Notes: generated by a model from the letters alone, not told the origin. A stretch of DNA of 64,000 nt from Simmondsia chinensis (GCA_018398585.1 JAGTTD010000009.1:11475193-11539192), one strand, 5' to 3'. Numbered from the stretch's first letter, positions 21,774-33,419 are shown. Numbers and translations: made by a program.

Positions 21774-22055
21774 GAGGGTGTCTCGATGGTGGCTTCTATT
21801 ACCCATTTGGTCATCACCCAGGGGTCAGGATTTGATTCTCGCTGAAGATATACTTGCGAACTCATAATGAGGTCATCTCAATGGTGGCTCCTCTTACCCA
21901 TGTGTTCATCGCTCAAGGGTTAGGAGTTTGATTCTCGCTGAAAATATACTCACACAATCATAACGAGGGCATCCCAGTGGTGGCTTTTCTTTCCCATGCG
22001 GTCATCATCAACGGTTTAGAAGTTTGATTCTCGCTGGAGATATACTCATAGGATG
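21774..22055 (+). repeat. Three tandem tRNA-like units (about 95 bp) in Athila 3' region
   Basis: Units start at 21774, 21869 and 21965 (period 95-96). Each has GGYRTCYCARTGGTGGC near its start and GGAGTTTGATTCTCGCTG about 46 bases later, resembling the A and B boxes of a tRNA gene but with a longer spacing. Three equivalent units occur inverted at 61180-61455 in copy 3. No A tail or target duplication, so they are part of the Athila element, not a separate SINE insertion. Confidence 0.65.
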
Positions 22056-22383
22056 GATTGACTTGGGCATACTTGAGAAGTCCTGTAATGAATGGCATGA
22101 TTTTTATCATCTACTCGGTTTGAATGTCTTGAGATTAAAAAAATGGATAAAGTTAATTTTCTTAGCCAACTTTTAAATTTGGCTATGTAGGTGATTTATG
22201 GGCTTTTCTTTTGGGAAGATTATTTTGCCTTTAGAATCTTAAAACTTTGAGTCCTGGTTATTCTATTCTAATAGAAGTACTCTTATTTTAAATTATGGTA
22301 TAATTCTTAAAAAGCATGAGTTCCTGTGCTTAAAGGTATAGCCTTGCTCGAGGATGAGAAAGATCTAAGTTTGGGGGGTATTT
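22056..22383 (+). promoter_or_regulatory. Athila copy 2 pre-LTR region with polypurine tract
   Basis: Noncoding. GCTCGAGGATGAG and AAGTTTGGGGGGTATTT at 22347-22383, the usual Athila tract, directly precede the LTR. Confidence 0.75.
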
Positions 22384-23807
22384 TGATAAGTCTAATTTAG
22401 TATATGATTATTTATATCATTTTAGATCATTTTCTAACCAATATACATCAAATTTTTATTGCTACGCTTTGCTCTTTTTCACTTCTATTACTATTTTTTT
22501 GGAAAAATACTCATTTTGTGCTAAATCTTGTAGGGTTTTATCATCAAAATCAAAATTGAATGCAAGATACATCAAACAAAAGCAAAAAATGGGCAAAACA
22601 TAACATTTTACATGGCTAAAGCATGAACTCAACAACAACATGTACAATTCATTTCAAATTGCAACAAAGGGAAAGCAAAATGCACAAATCATGCAAGGAT
22701 GAATTAAAAAATTTATACAAATATTCAACTTGATGTGAATGCGGATTTTGTGTGGTGCAAAGCAAGAGAAAAATTGAAAAAAATTAGCAAACTCAGCAAG
22801 TTGTGTGAAAACTGCAGTTTGGGCGGCAAGGGTGGCAACAACAACAAATGAGAATCAAGCTTATGTAATTTTTTATCTTTTTAACTTACAACTTCATGTA
22901 TTATAAATAGGGAGGTTGTGGAAGTACTTTAGCATCCAATCCAGCAAAAAAATCCAAAGAGAAAGTAGAAAAAAGAATAGGAAAACCAAGGGGAAGAAGA
23001 AGGAAGGAAGGAAGGAAAGTTTGGTTTGTAATCTTGCACTTTTAAGCTTTTTCTATCCTTTTCTTCTTTAAAGTTCAAGAATTTTGTCTTACTTTTGCTT
23101 TATATAGTGTCTATCATGAACTAATTTGTTTTTCCAAGCCAACAATATAGCCTAAGTTGTAATATTCGATCTTTTCTAATTCGACGTATTCAATGCTTTG
23201 TTTATTACATTGTTGAAGTGTTTATCATTGTTCTTCATGAGTTTTGAATGCTTGATCATCATTTAAAGCCTGTAATAATTCATAATGAGTCCCAAAGGTG
23301 ATTTATGATGATTGCTAAAGTAATAAACACTTCAATTAATGCGATTTGTGTGGTCTTAATGAAAACCATGGATCTTTAACTCTTTTCTTATTTAAATTTA
23401 TGCAAGAGAGTGATGAGTTAATGTGCAAAAGAGCATGCTAAATGTTGCTCGAGAGAGAATATTTAGTAAATTATGGTTTTCGACCGTCAACATGTAATAA
23501 CAGCTTGAATATCAAAATTAGAAATGTGTATTAATGCAACTAGGTGAAATCGGATGCCTTGGACCATATTAAATCATTAAACTCATATAAAATAAAAAAA
23601 ATTTCATAAAGTCAGTAACTATTTTTGTTCTTTTTAATTTTGTTTTGTTTTATTTCAAAAGCTTCAAATTTTGGTCTTTCAAATAGTACTAAAACTACTA
23701 ATTTTGGTACCCATTCAATAGCAATCCTTGTGGGACGATACTCTACTCACTCTGTATTACTTGATACCACTTAGTGCACTTGGTAAGCCTAAACACCAAG
23801 CACATCA
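22384..23807 (+). repeat. Athila 3' LTR, 1424 bp
   Basis: Starts TGATAAG after the polypurine tract and ends CACATCA. TATA box TATAAATA at 22902-22909. Its right third matches 3524-3994. The following DNA is chromovirus integrase, so this Athila sits inside an older chromovirus. Confidence 0.85.
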
Positions 23808-24392
23808 ATCCTCTGTGACGGAGGTGAATGATTTACTGCATGAGAGGAAACAATTAATACGGCAGCTTAAGGACAATCTGCAAGTAGCTAAGTCAAGAAT
23901 GAAATTCTTTGCTTACAAAAAGAGGTATGATAGGTCCTTTCAAAATTCTGATACGGTGTACTTAAAACCTTAGCCGTATAGGTAATCATCTGTGGCTGTT
24001 TGCAAGAATATCAAGCTGTGTGCTCGCTATTTTTGTCCATGCAAGGTGTTAGAGAAGGTAAAAGCTGTTGCTTATAAACTGGAATTACCACCTGAAGTCT
24101 CCGTACATCCTATGTTTGATGTGTCCTTGCTGAAAAAACATGTAGCTGCTGATACAGTATATGTTCTTTTGCACTTCTTACGGCTTCTTCCAATGGCATA
24201 ATTCTCCAAGAACCCTTGGCTATCTTGGATTCCCTTATAATTTAGCAGCAAGGAAAGCAAATAGAACAAGTGTTAATCCATTGGTTTAATCTTCGTCAAG
24301 TAGATGCAACATTAGAGGATTTGAGAATCATCAAGAGTCAATTTCCTTCCTTTTATTCTTGAGACAAGAATGTTTTTTAAAGGGGGGAGTAT
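23808..24392 (+). pseudogene. Chromovirus integrase C-terminus and chromodomain remnant
   Basis: Encodes LLHERKQLIRQLKDNLQVAK, AVCKNIKLCARYFCPCKVLE, AVAYKLELPPEVSVHPMFDV and SLLKKHV, the GPY/F-type integrase tail. A short remnant of the chromodomain (DLRIIKSQFPSFYS) follows after several breaks. The ATTCTTGAGACAAGAAT hairpin and purine tract AAAGGGGGGAGTAT end it at 24392. Confidence 0.8.
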
Positions 24393-24669
24393 TGTTGTGA
24401 GTTGTATGCATTAGTATTAGTCTATTCTTCTCGTTAGATGTTTTGGGTGGGAATTTTGGTTGTATTAGTTAGAAGCTAGTTAAGTGACCTAGATATTTTA
24501 GTTATTAGATATTAGTTTTGCCACCTCAATCATTCAAGAGTATGAGTAGTTTGATTCTATAGTTGTAAAAGGTATTCAAGTCAATTTCTTCTCTTCTTAT
24601 CTTAATTCTCTCTTCTTTCTCATCCCATATTCTCTATCCTAGGTTATGATCTAAGATTAACCTAGATCA
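24393..24669 (+). repeat. Gypsy 3' LTR, about 277 bp
   Basis: Starts TGTTGTGAGTTG and ends CTAGATCA. The pyrimidine-rich part and terminal hairpin (TGATCTA ... TAGATCA) are present. It resembles the 43446-43752 LTR in start and layout and may be the same family. The end may be truncated by a few bases. Confidence 0.65.
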
Positions 24670-25144
24670 GAAGACCATCTCGAGCATCAAGTTGTTGAAA
24701 CCCTTGACAAGGGTAATAATCTTTTCTAAGAACTAGGCTCGAGACACTGTCATTGTAGCACCCAAAGGCCTTACTGCCCTTGAGGAGAACCTCATGTGAT
24801 GACCACATGGCATTGTACTAAACATAGCGTCATCCCAACCATGTTAAAATTAGGGTGTAAACAAATAAACCCTTTTAGCCCTTTGTAAATTTAAATTTGC
24901 AACAGGTAGAAATGTCTGCCTAATTTGACCCTCAGCGGCTAGAGCGAGCTCTAGAGAACACTATACATTGCTAGCTCTTCCTTCACATGTCTCTATAAGT
25001 ATGACGGTCAGGGTTTGAACTTTTCACTTTCTGCTTTGTTCTTTCTTCGTTTTCATGAAGCACACTAGCAATCTCTTGCTTTCGGTCTTGATTCTCTAAA
25101 TTCCTCAATTCAATTCAACCTTTTGCTTCCCATTTAATCTAACA
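24670..25144 (+). promoter_or_regulatory. Putative promoter and leader of the antisense ORF
   Basis: No ORF. TATAAGTA at about 24994-25001 lies 150 bases before the ATG at 25145, and the intervening stretch is pyrimidine-rich like a plant leader. May also contain Tat 3' LTR remnants; none identified. Confidence 0.35.
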
Positions 25145-27209
25145 ATGGCACAACTCTCATTTTTCGTGCCTGATCCTCCTCCCTAGGTGAGCAGCCTTAT
25201 TGAATAACTAGCTCAGTTTCTTCAATCTCATCACACAGTTATCTCTAACGTGCTTCGGAATTTAGTTGACATCAACACCATCACAGAGGATCTTTCCCGG
25301 CTATTTGAAGGAGATTCTTCATTGCCTTCTTGTGCCCTAGGCCAATCTTTGCCCCATCCAATGGCATACCAAGTTTGGACAGATGATTCCCTAACACTGA
25401 TGAATCTTCTCTTCTTCATGTAGCATTTCTAAGCTATTCTTGGGGAGGCAGACGCATTTGCAGGGAAATGGCACCCTTTAAAGGGTGGACATTTTTGACC
25501 AAACAATATCCTGAATTTGTAGATGGGCGATGGTGACTTACGGCAAAAAATGAAAGCAACTTTGCATCGACAAAGCCATCAAGCTCTCAACCATTGCCCT
25601 TAGGTATGATTTTCCAATTTTAACAACACTAGCCTGCTATTGAAATCCCTGTTATAACACTTTTGTCCAAATTGATGGGTTCTTAGGAATCACTTTAGAC
25701 GACATAGTAGCCCTAACGGGTCTTTCGCTTATGAGAGAAGATCTACCTCTTGATTTTTTATTTTTTATTTTTTCATTTCTTCAAAGGCTAATGCCTTTGC
25801 CTCTTTCTCCATGACTAACTTCCCTGGAGGTTACGAGTCTTTTGTCCAAACGTCTGTAATAGATAGCTTTGGGCGAAGTTCCACAGAAGAGGAAGTATGC
25901 TTCTACTTGTTTTGGCTAAACAAGTTTTCCTTTCAGTCCTCAAGTGTTTTAAGACCATGGCCATCAAACTTTCTTTCTATCATGGCCCTTTATCCTTGGA
26001 TCCATTGTTTTTGGCTCAAGTGTATTGTTGTCTCTTGGACATTATTGCCAAAAACTATGGCGCTTATGTAGGTGGTTCGTTATGGCTGGTGCAATTATGT
26101 GCCTAAGCCAAATTTCTTGAGTTATGCCTCAGAGTCCCCTAAGCTCCCACAGTAGATGGGGTTTCTTATTTTAGTGAGTGTTTTGCTTGCTGTGCAGTTT
26201 AGCTCCTTCTACGATGGTCATTTGACCAATGCCTTAAGGCTCTATTGTTCCCTCGAGAGTGGCGGGGACCCTATCTGACTCCTTTCAAGAAGAGGAATCT
26301 TTATCCTTAGCAGTTCAAGATACTAGACTTCAACGATGATGTCTCAGCAGACATCAACTCCAAACCCTGGCAAGCAATCTCATGCCCTAAGATTTGTTCT
26401 TTTATCACCATACTCATCCTAGTGTGCAGACTTCTAGGCCTGAGTTGTTTGCCAGGAAATTTGGTATGGTCCAGGATGTTCATTTTTCCACCCTAAGGAC
26501 CAAGAGCCTCTTTAGTGGGCCAAGAGGAGTTCTCTTTAGCATGATTAGCTCTTGGAGCTTCATGCTCTCAATCAAGAGATCAAGTCTCTTTATGAGTATC
26601 CAGTGGCTTAGAGTGACACCTTATGTGCCATGCGGCATTGTTTAGCTTGGTATTAAGCGTATTGGTCCTCTTTTGAGGCCAAAGGCACCAGACAGCATTT
26701 TACGCTTCCTCTTGAGATTGCAGGTTCTAGTTCTAAGAGAAGAAAGCTAGAACTTCCTAGGCCTTCCCCCCGGAAAGCGCCATCCGATAGTTTCACCACT
26801 CTTGAAGTATGCTTCGCTAGTGGCTATCATAAGGTCTGAACCTTATATTTTTATTTCCAAAGCAGCTATTCAAATGACTCTGAAAGCTGCCACGATAAGA
26901 AGCTTCACTAAAATGCTTCTTAAGGAATCGCCCCCAAGTGCTTCCTTGTCAACCTCTAGTGATGATAGCTCTAGAAAGAGGAAGGTGGATGATGCTCCTC
27001 TAGCACTTGCTTCAGTAAGAGAAAGAGAAGAAGAAGAAGAAATGTCCATCTCAAAATTAGTGAGAAGAAAAAGAATGACTAGGCTCCGTGTAGTTGAGGT
27101 ATTGGTCTTTCTTAATTGGTATTTGCTTTTACATTGTTAAAGTAGCTTCTAACATGGCCATTACTAGCCACAAGAAGGGCCAGCTCCTTACATTACGGAG
27201 ATTCTATAT
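25145..27209 (+). pseudogene. Antisense plant-mobile-domain ORF, part 1
   Basis: From ATG 25145 (MAQLSFFVPDPPP, then a stop). Recognisable plant mobile domain: ICREMAPFKGWTFLTKQYPE near 25480, LACYWNPCYNTFVQIDGFLG and ITLDDIVALTGLSLM near 25630-25730, later FLAQVYCC-like text at 26010. The C-terminal part is Ser-rich with SSDDSSRKRKVDDAPLA and a basic KLVRRKRMTRLR near 27060, possibly nuclear. Many stops and frameshifts. The domain is found in plant host proteins and in transposons; its role in Tat elements is unknown. Interrupted by the chromovirus at 27215 and resumed at 38578. Confidence 0.7.
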
Positions 27210-27214
27210 TCTCT

Positions 27215-27596
27215 TGTTAAACCTCTAGATAAATCTTGAAGCTTAACCTTATGAAACAGAGAGATTAGATGAGAAGAGAAGTGAAGGAGATGAGAAATAT
27301 ATAAAGAATTAGATGAGAGAGAGAAAGATCTCAAAAGATATTAGGTCGATTTTTCATTGAATGATCTCTCATTACACAAGATCTAACTTCTTATATAAAG
27401 CAATATACAACGGACTTGGACAATCTAAAGCCCGGGCTTACAAACATAGCCGCCACTATTGATTCACCTTGGCCATCAACCGAAACAATTAACATTCAAT
27501 TCTAAATTGGCGCCTAAACTACTAGCTCACTATACAAGCTATTACATATCAAACAACTAAGCCTTATTAAATCACAATTGACTTGGAAGCATAACA
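27215..27596 (-). repeat. 3' LTR of the minus-strand chromovirus
   Basis: 382 bp, TGTTAAACCT to CATAACA on the plus strand. At 27597-27640 lies the purine tract (minus strand CAAGGGAAAGGGAT) and a degraded TTCTTGAGGATAGGAA hairpin. Confidence 0.88.
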
Positions 27597-27625
27597 ATCC
27601 CTTTCCCTTGAAAACATTCCTATCC

Positions 27626-28150
27626 TCAAGAATAAAAAGAGGGAAATTCGCTAAACAAAAAACATCTTTCTTCCCATGTAGTGAAAGAGTCATCCAAATT
27701 TCTCCAAGTCACTCGAACCTTTGGTATACTCTTGCTAACAACTCGTAACTGCCAGGTCTCCAATACAATTATAGGTTTCAGAGTTAATGAGCCATTTGAA
27801 CCAACCTCTGGAGGTGATGAAGAGAGACTTTGCCCTGCTTTACCTGCTTTTTGCGGAGAAACATGAAAAATAAGATGTATAGATGAGTTAGGTGGAAGCT
27901 CAAGCTCGTATGCCACTTTGCCAATCCTTTCCAAGATCTTGTAAGGTCCAAAGAACCTCGCATAAAGCTTCACATTCTTCCTCACAGCAGTCGTGGACTG
28001 CCTATAAGGCTGCAATTTCAAATAAACCATGTCTCCCATGTCAAAAGTTCTGGCCACTCTCTTCTGGTCAGCATATAGCTTCATCTAGGCTTGTGATCGA
28101 TGGAGATTATCCTTCAAGAGTTGCATTAGATGCTTCCTTTGCTACACTAA
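27626..28150 (-). pseudogene. Chromovirus integrase tail and chromodomain
   Basis: Reads MKLYADQKRVARTFDMGDMV, YLKLQPYRQSTTAVRKNVKL, FGPYKILERIGKVAYELELP and then the C-terminal chromodomain KVRVTWRNLDDSFTTWEE with FSEFPSF. The longest open frame is 152 codons (28084-27626). The FGPY motif and chromodomain identify a chromovirus. Confidence 0.88.
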
Positions 28151-29017
28151 TTTAGTAACCTCAGCCACATGTGAAACAACTCCTTGCAACAACAAAGGGA
28201 ATGGTGGATCATATCCATACAAGGCTTTAAATGGAGTAGTTCCTACAGAAGCCTGAAAATGAGTATTATGCCAATACTTAGCCAACGATAGCCATCTTCC
28301 CCACACCTTGGGATGGCTAAACATCATACTTCTAAGATACTGCTCAATGCATTGATTGACCCTTTCTATTTGGCCATTGGTTTATGGATGATAAGATGAG
28401 CTAAAAGCCAAGGTAGTTCCCAAAAAGCTAAACAACTCCTTCCAAAAATGACTTGTGAAGAGCTTGTCCCTGTCAGAAATTATGGATTGAGGCAACCCGT
28501 GTAACTTATAGATGTCGTCAAGCTTGGTGAACCATTCAACTACTACCCAAATCACCTCTTTTCCCTCTGATTTAGGCAATCCTTCAAGGAAATCCATGCT
28601 TATGTTTTGCCATACACCATCTGGAATAGGTAAGGGTTGAAGAAGCCTTTGATATCTATGATTTCAAAGCTTTGATGGCTAGCATACTTCACAACTTTGC
28701 ACGAAATCTGTCACTGCCTTCTTTAATCCTGGCCAACCGAAATGATATTTGAGCCTTTGATACATTCCTTCCACTCCTGAATGTCCTCCGCATGCTGAAT
28801 CATGTGAAGCACAAATAACTTGGTGTTTGAGATCAGTGGAAGTTCCAATGTATAGCTTCCCCTTGAGTCTGATAATGCCTTTAGCCATTGTCACTTCTGC
28901 ACTAGAAGCTAAGTTGTCTGCCTTACCAATGCTGAAATTTGCTATGCATTCTTGTGCAAAAGGATCATCCACATAGGACTGATGTACCTCTTCAATCCAA
29001 GCAGGTACAATTATCAA
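28140..29017 (-). pseudogene. Chromovirus integrase, zinc-binding and catalytic parts
   Basis: Zinc-binding region at 29017-28679 (HDSACGGHSGVEGMYQRLKY, FVQSCEVC). Core from 28597: MDFLEGLPKSEGKEVIWVVV, then KLHGLPQSIISDRDKLFTSH with the second catalytic Asp. About 27 residues between WFTK and DDIYKLHG are missing compared with the copy at 58065. The remaining core and WLSLAKYWHNTHFQASVGTT follow after a stop near 28382. Confidence 0.85.
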
Positions 29018-29029
29018 AAGTGCCCTAAA

Positions 29030-29480
29030 AGAGCCCTATTCATAGTCCTCCAATCTGAGTGACAGAGCATCAGCCGCAACATTCTCCTTTTTCTTCTTGT
29101 ACTCGATGTAACAATCAAGACCCAACATCTTCATTTGCCCTTTTCTCTGAATCCTCATGACAATTTTCGATTCTAAGAGATGTTTTAGGCTTTGGTGATC
29201 AGTCTTGATTGTAAAATGATGTCCATCTATGTAATGTCACTACTTATCCAGAGTAAGCAAGATAGCAAGACACTCCTTTTCAAATGTGGACAATGCTTGA
29301 TATTTAGGACTTAAAGCTTGACTGACATAAGCTATAGGTCTACCTCTCTGAGAAAACACTGCCCGAATTCCATTTCCACAAGCATCAGTCTCTAATATGA
29401 ATCCAAAAGTGAAATAAGGAATAGTTAACATTGGTGCTTTACACATTGCAGATTTTAAAGACTCAAATGCCACTTGATCT
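29030..29480 (-). pseudogene. Chromovirus RNase H
   Basis: MAFESLKSAMCKAPMLTIPY, FILETDACGNGIRAVFSQRG (catalytic Asp of TDA kept; GNGIRAV instead of the usual GIGAV), ALSTFEKECLAILL (Glu kept). A stop near 29240 breaks the frame before the tail. Confidence 0.85.
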
Positions 29481-29483
29481 TCA

Positions 29484-30484
29484 TCAGACCACTTGAAGGC
29501 ATTTTTTTTTCAATAAATCTGTTAGAGGCTTGGCTATTGCTCCATACTTAGCCACAAACTTATGGTAATATCCAGTCAAGCCTAAAAATCCTCTCAGCTC
29601 CTTTAAGGTAACTAGAATAGGCCAATCTCTCATTGCTTGGACTTTAGAAGGATCAGTAGAAACTCCCTCTAAGGATATCACATGGCCTAGATACTCTGAA
29701 TGAGTTTGTACAAACGACACATTTGGCCAATTTTGCATACAACTTGTGCTTACACATGCCATGAACACTTCCCTAAAGTGCTTCAAATTTTCTTCAAAGG
29801 AGGCACTGTAAATCAGAATGTCATCGAAAAATACCAACACAAACTTCCTTAAGAACTGTTTGAAGGCATCATTCATGAGGGCCTAGAAAGTAGCTGGAGC
29901 ATTGGCAAATCCAAATGGCATAACTGCAAACTCGAATTGTCTATGATGTGTTCTGAATGCAGTCTTGCACACATCTTGCTCTATTACTCTAATTTGGTGA
30001 TAGCCTTGCCTTATATCAAGCTTAGAAATGACTTTTGCTCCATGTAACTCATCAAACAAGTCATTTATAACTGGTATAAGAAATTTGTCCTCCACATTCA
30101 TAGAGTTGAGTTGCCTGTAATCAATACACATTCTTTCCGTATCATCCTTATTCTTGACAAGAAAGGCCGGAGAAGCAAAAGGACTGTGACTTTGCCTTAT
30201 GGAACTTGTCTTGAGCAATTCATCCACTTGTTTCTTAATTTATATCCTTTGAGCATGAGGGTACTTGTATAGTCTTAGTTTATTGGCTCTGCATCTGATT
30301 TGAGAGGGATAGCATGACCTAAACTTCTCTTAGGAGGTAAAGCCTTGGGTAGGTCAAAAAAATCTTCAAATTCCTCTATCACTGCTTTCACTTCAGGCTG
30401 GGCAATCTTCATAACCTCAGTTGGTGATATAGCAAACAACTGTCCTACCCACTGGTAAGCACATTCCTTGAATTCTTTTTCCAA
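29484..30484 (-). pseudogene. Chromovirus reverse transcriptase
   Basis: Linker at 30484-30275 (LPPKRSLGHAIPLKSDAEP), then RT from 30227: [50 protein letters not shown]. After one stop at about 29880 the catalytic VFFDDILIYSA has both Asp residues. [17 protein letters not shown] precedes a frameshift caused by a run of nine A (T on plus) at about 29501-29510. Confidence 0.9.
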
Positions 30485-30529
30485 CTTCCTTCCTTTCGTA
30501 ATTTACAATTGAGCTTGATGTGCCATTCC

Positions 30530-31155
30530 TAGCAAAGTGATCTTGGAACCTTGAATCTCTATCAACTTAGCAAAATCAAACAGAACTGGGCTATAGGAGC
30601 TCATCCAAGCAACCCCAAGTACCATGTCACATCCTCCCAAAGGCAAGATCTTGATATCATAACCAAACTTGCGATCTTGCATAGACCATTAGAATCCTTG
30701 GCACTTGTTCTAAGTCATTACTGAATTTCCATCAGCTATTGTCACTGGTAGTGGATGAGTCTTTATCACCTCATGACCGACTTTCTTAACCACCTCTGGA
30801 TCAATGAAGCTGTGGGTGCTCCCACTATCAATAAGGATGATGATAGATCTCTTCCCTGCCTTTCCCTTGATCCGGATTGTGTTGTATGTTCCATTACTAG
30901 TCAAGGCCTTCATGGAAATTCCAACTTCATCATCAACAAGGTTCTCAAATGTCTCCTGATCTGAGTCATTCTCACTAGCATCAGATTCTTCATCCTCCGA
31001 GTGTTCATCAGCACTGATTCCTTAGCTGAAACGAGGAACTTTGGATTACATTTATGGCCAAATTGATAAGGTTGATTGCACTTGTAACAAAGGCTTTGAG
31101 GTTTCTTCTCATCTGATCGATTAGACTTGGGCCTAACAGATCCTTTCTGACATTG
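30530..31155 (-). pseudogene. Chromovirus gag zinc knuckle and aspartic protease
   Basis: CYKCNQPYQFGHKC (31085-31045) is the plant chromovirus form of the gag zinc knuckle. The protease follows: RSIIILIDSGSTHSFIDPEV at 30860-30800 with catalytic DSG, and MVLGVAWMSS-like text at about 30620 with stops. This is the downstream half of gag, separated from the upstream half (36646-38066) by the insertion at the GAAAC site. Confidence 0.85.
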
Positions 31156-31160
31156 GAAAC

Positions 31161-31205
31161 TGTTATGATTCAAGAATCCGAGGCATGAAGATCATGGTGG
31201 CTGAG
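31161..31205 (+). repeat. Solo LTR, left piece
   Basis: TGTTATGATTCAAG onwards; the target duplication GAAAC lies at 31156-31160. Continues at 36097-36640 after the nested element. Total LTR length 589 bp. Confidence 0.85.
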
Positions 31206-31683
31206 TGTTAAGGTTTCGAAGATTGGCTCTTAAACCTCAACCTTGGTTGGGATAGAAAGAGTAAGAGATGAGAAATAATGTAGAGTTTAGATGAGAGAAA
31301 GAAGGGAAAAGAGACGAGAGAATAGAGAAAGAAACCAAACGTGATCAATTCATTATCAAAGTTATGGATTACAAGCTAATACCCCTTATTTATACTACTT
31401 ACATGACATGAGCCTAATACATTGCATCTAACTACTAAGATTAACCGACTTTAACCATCAACAACTAATTAGCCGCCAACATTGACCGGGCATTGACCTC
31501 CTAAGCACATATCACTAGAGCTCACTTATTACAATGCCAACTAACTAATACAACTAACATAAGCAATGTAACAACCTCAATGCAGCAGCAATTCAGTAAT
31601 AGCATAGCCAACAGCAGCTAATATCGTACGCAGCACAGCAGTAGACAACTAAAGCCGAAGCTTGGAATTCACGGTTCATAACA
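31206..31683 (-). repeat. 3' LTR of non-autonomous element 2
   Basis: 478 bp. In element orientation it has a TATA box (TATAAATA; plus 31387-31394) and the pyrimidine-rich 3' part. Confidence 0.92.
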
Positions 31684-31726
31684 TTCCCTTCCCCTTGAAA
31701 ACATTCTTGTGCTCAAGAATAGAAGA
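31684..31726 (-). promoter_or_regulatory. Conserved hairpin plus polypurine tract
   Basis: On the minus strand ATTCTTG-AGCA-CAAGAAT (7-bp perfect stem, loop differing from element 1 by one base) is followed by TTTTCAAGGGGAAGGGAA next to the LTR. Confidence 0.75.
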
Positions 31727-31992
31727 GAGTTACAACAATGAAGGACTCTAATTGCAATGAAAGATAGCTGAAGCGATGAGCTTCACGCTGACATTCTACA
31801 GATAAGAGTATCGGGCTTCGATGATGTAGTGACTGAAATGCAGCAGGTACGTGAATGTGATTCTTGTTTGGCACAATGCTTGCATTTGAATGAGCAGTGC
31901 TCTTCAAGAGGCCTGCGCTGTTCGAACCAAACATCACCAACACATTCCGAACCTCTCTTGTTGTAGTTAACACGGCTCAAAACCCAGATTTG

Positions 31993-33195
31993 CTACTGAA
32001 ATTCCCCAATTGCAGATACAATTCTGTTTTTATGCATGTAGTAAGCTACATTACTGATTTCGTGTATCTTTGTCTCAATTAAGTTGCATATGAAGTCCTT
32101 GAGCATCTCGGGAGGCCTTCCAAACTCAAACCAAGAGAACCAAATATTGAATTCAGCTTGCAAACATTCCAAAATGCAGCTCCAAAATAGAATTATTTCA
32201 TTCCGAACTTGCCGATCGGCATGCCGAAACTGCATATTAGCTACTGGAGCTTGATTCCTTGCTGAATTAACGAGTCCTGCTGCAATGATTTTCAACAAAT
32301 TCAGCTCACACAACCACCTACCAACCCCACTCATGACATGACCAATAAATCCTTGATGGCTCTCCAAATGCACCATCGTTGCTGCAGCATCCAGAAACTC
32401 AGTAGTACAAACCCAATTCTTGATCAAGGTTGTCAAACCCAATGCAAACGCATGACAATGCAGCGGACAACCCTTCATCTTAGATTTAATCCAAAATTTG
32501 TATTGCTTAAACATCCATTTACAATACCATCTCAGACCAAACTCAGCCAAATCTTGATTACTTCTCAAATTCACCTGTTGGTTTGCTGCAGAACTCATGT
32601 GCTCCATAATGGAAACCCGATGCAAGTGTTTTGGATAGATTTCAGCTCGGTTTGTGTCTATATGGGAGCTACTTGAAGAGGACAAGTTATGGCAACTTCC
32701 CACAATCATAAAAGCACCCATCACTCTCCATTCAATGTAATCTGCTGCAATACAACAGACTCCCAATAAGTTGCAGTGAATGTACACTGGTGGCCAAAAT
32801 TTCAGCCGCTGTAACTTCAAGAATGCAGTGGTTTCTTTGTCCTCAGCTGAGACCTTGGTGACAAACGACTTGGAAATGTCTTCCCAATAGCATAGCTTTA
32901 GGATAGAGACCCTATTAATCACAACTCCACTAGGAAGAGGAGATAGATCATCCCAACCTTGCCGATCGGCGTGCCGACAATGCATATCAGCTGCTGGTAT
33001 TGGATCTTCAATCACTTCTTTGACATCCAAGGCTACATTGCTGATTTCTACTCTAATTTTAGATGGAGTTTTCCTCAACCTTGCATTGATCTTCTTCATC
33101 CAAACATTAAGGAAATATTGGAGCTTATGCATATGATTTTTCCATTCTGAGCAGCCACAACAGGTCACCGAAGTTTCATAAGCATTGGTTTGCAT
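31993..33195 (-). CDS. Unrecognised ORF2 of non-autonomous element 2
   Basis: Open for 400 codons from MQTNAYETSVTCCGCSEW. Contains LNVWMKKINARLRKTPSK, then EDPIPAADMHCRHADRQGWD and SGVVINRVSILKLCY (matching the C-terminal module of element 1), and near the end a second copy, NQAPVANMQFRHADRQVRNE. The middle is rich in Cys, His and Trp. The frame differs from ORF1, so it could be the continuation of one protein after a frameshift between 33420 and 33195, or a separate gene. No known domain recognised. Confidence 0.55.
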   Translation of the reverse strand: MQTNAYETSVTCCGCSEWKNHMHKLQYFLNVWMKKINARLRKTPSKIRVEISNVALDVKEVIEDPIPAADMHCRHADRQGWDDLSPLPSGVVINRVSILKLCYWEDISKSFVTKVSAEDKETTAFLKLQRLKFWPPVYIHCNLLGVCCIAADYIEWRVMGAFMIVGSCHNLSSSSSSHIDTNRAEIYPKHLHRVSIMEHMSSAANQQVNLRSNQDLAEFGLRWYCKWMFKQYKFWIKSKMKGCPLHCHAFALGLTTLIKNWVCTTEFLDAAATMVHLESHQGFIGHVMSGVGRWLCELNLLKIIAAGLVNSARNQAPVANMQFRHADRQVRNEIILFWSCILECLQAEFNIWFSWFEFGRPPEMLKDFICNLIETKIHEISNVAYYMHKNRIVSAIGEFQ

Positions 33196-33419
33196 TAATG
33201 GAACTTGTTCATTGCTTGATTATTGCATAATCTAGATTTGGAGCTCAACAATCTTGCCTCATGACTGTCCAGTACAGCCAAACCAGAACCACTATCACAA
33301 ATATCCCAAATACCTTCAATGATAATGGATCTTGGCTGAACAAACCTCATTTTCGGATCAGTACCCATCTTGTGAACTTATAACATGGTAAAAATCTTCC
33401 CAGAAATCAGACTTGGCCT

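Larger units (their letters stand above)
14571..23807 (+). mobile_element. Athila copy 2 (5' truncated, interrupted)
   Basis: Begins inside the protease, continues through RT, RNase H, integrase and 3' untranslated region to a complete 3' LTR. It is interrupted by the 2970-bp element at 15034-18003. It overlaps copy 1 from protease to RT, so the two are different insertions. 5' LTR, gag and most of the protease are absent. No target duplication could be found because the left end is lost. Confidence 0.8.

Noticed and set aside
21774..22055. A SINE insertion or real tRNA genes
   Set aside because: No poly(A) tail or target duplications, tandem arrangement conserved at the same place in two Athila copies, and A/B box spacing and stems do not make a proper tRNA.
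20864..22383. Env-like ORF after Athila integrase
   Set aside because: Some Athila elements carry one, but this region has no sustained frame and no signal peptide or membrane segments.
14571..23807. Treating Athila copies 1 and 2 as one element split by the CACTA transposon
   Set aside because: Both contain the protease-to-RT segment, so they overlap and must be separate insertions.
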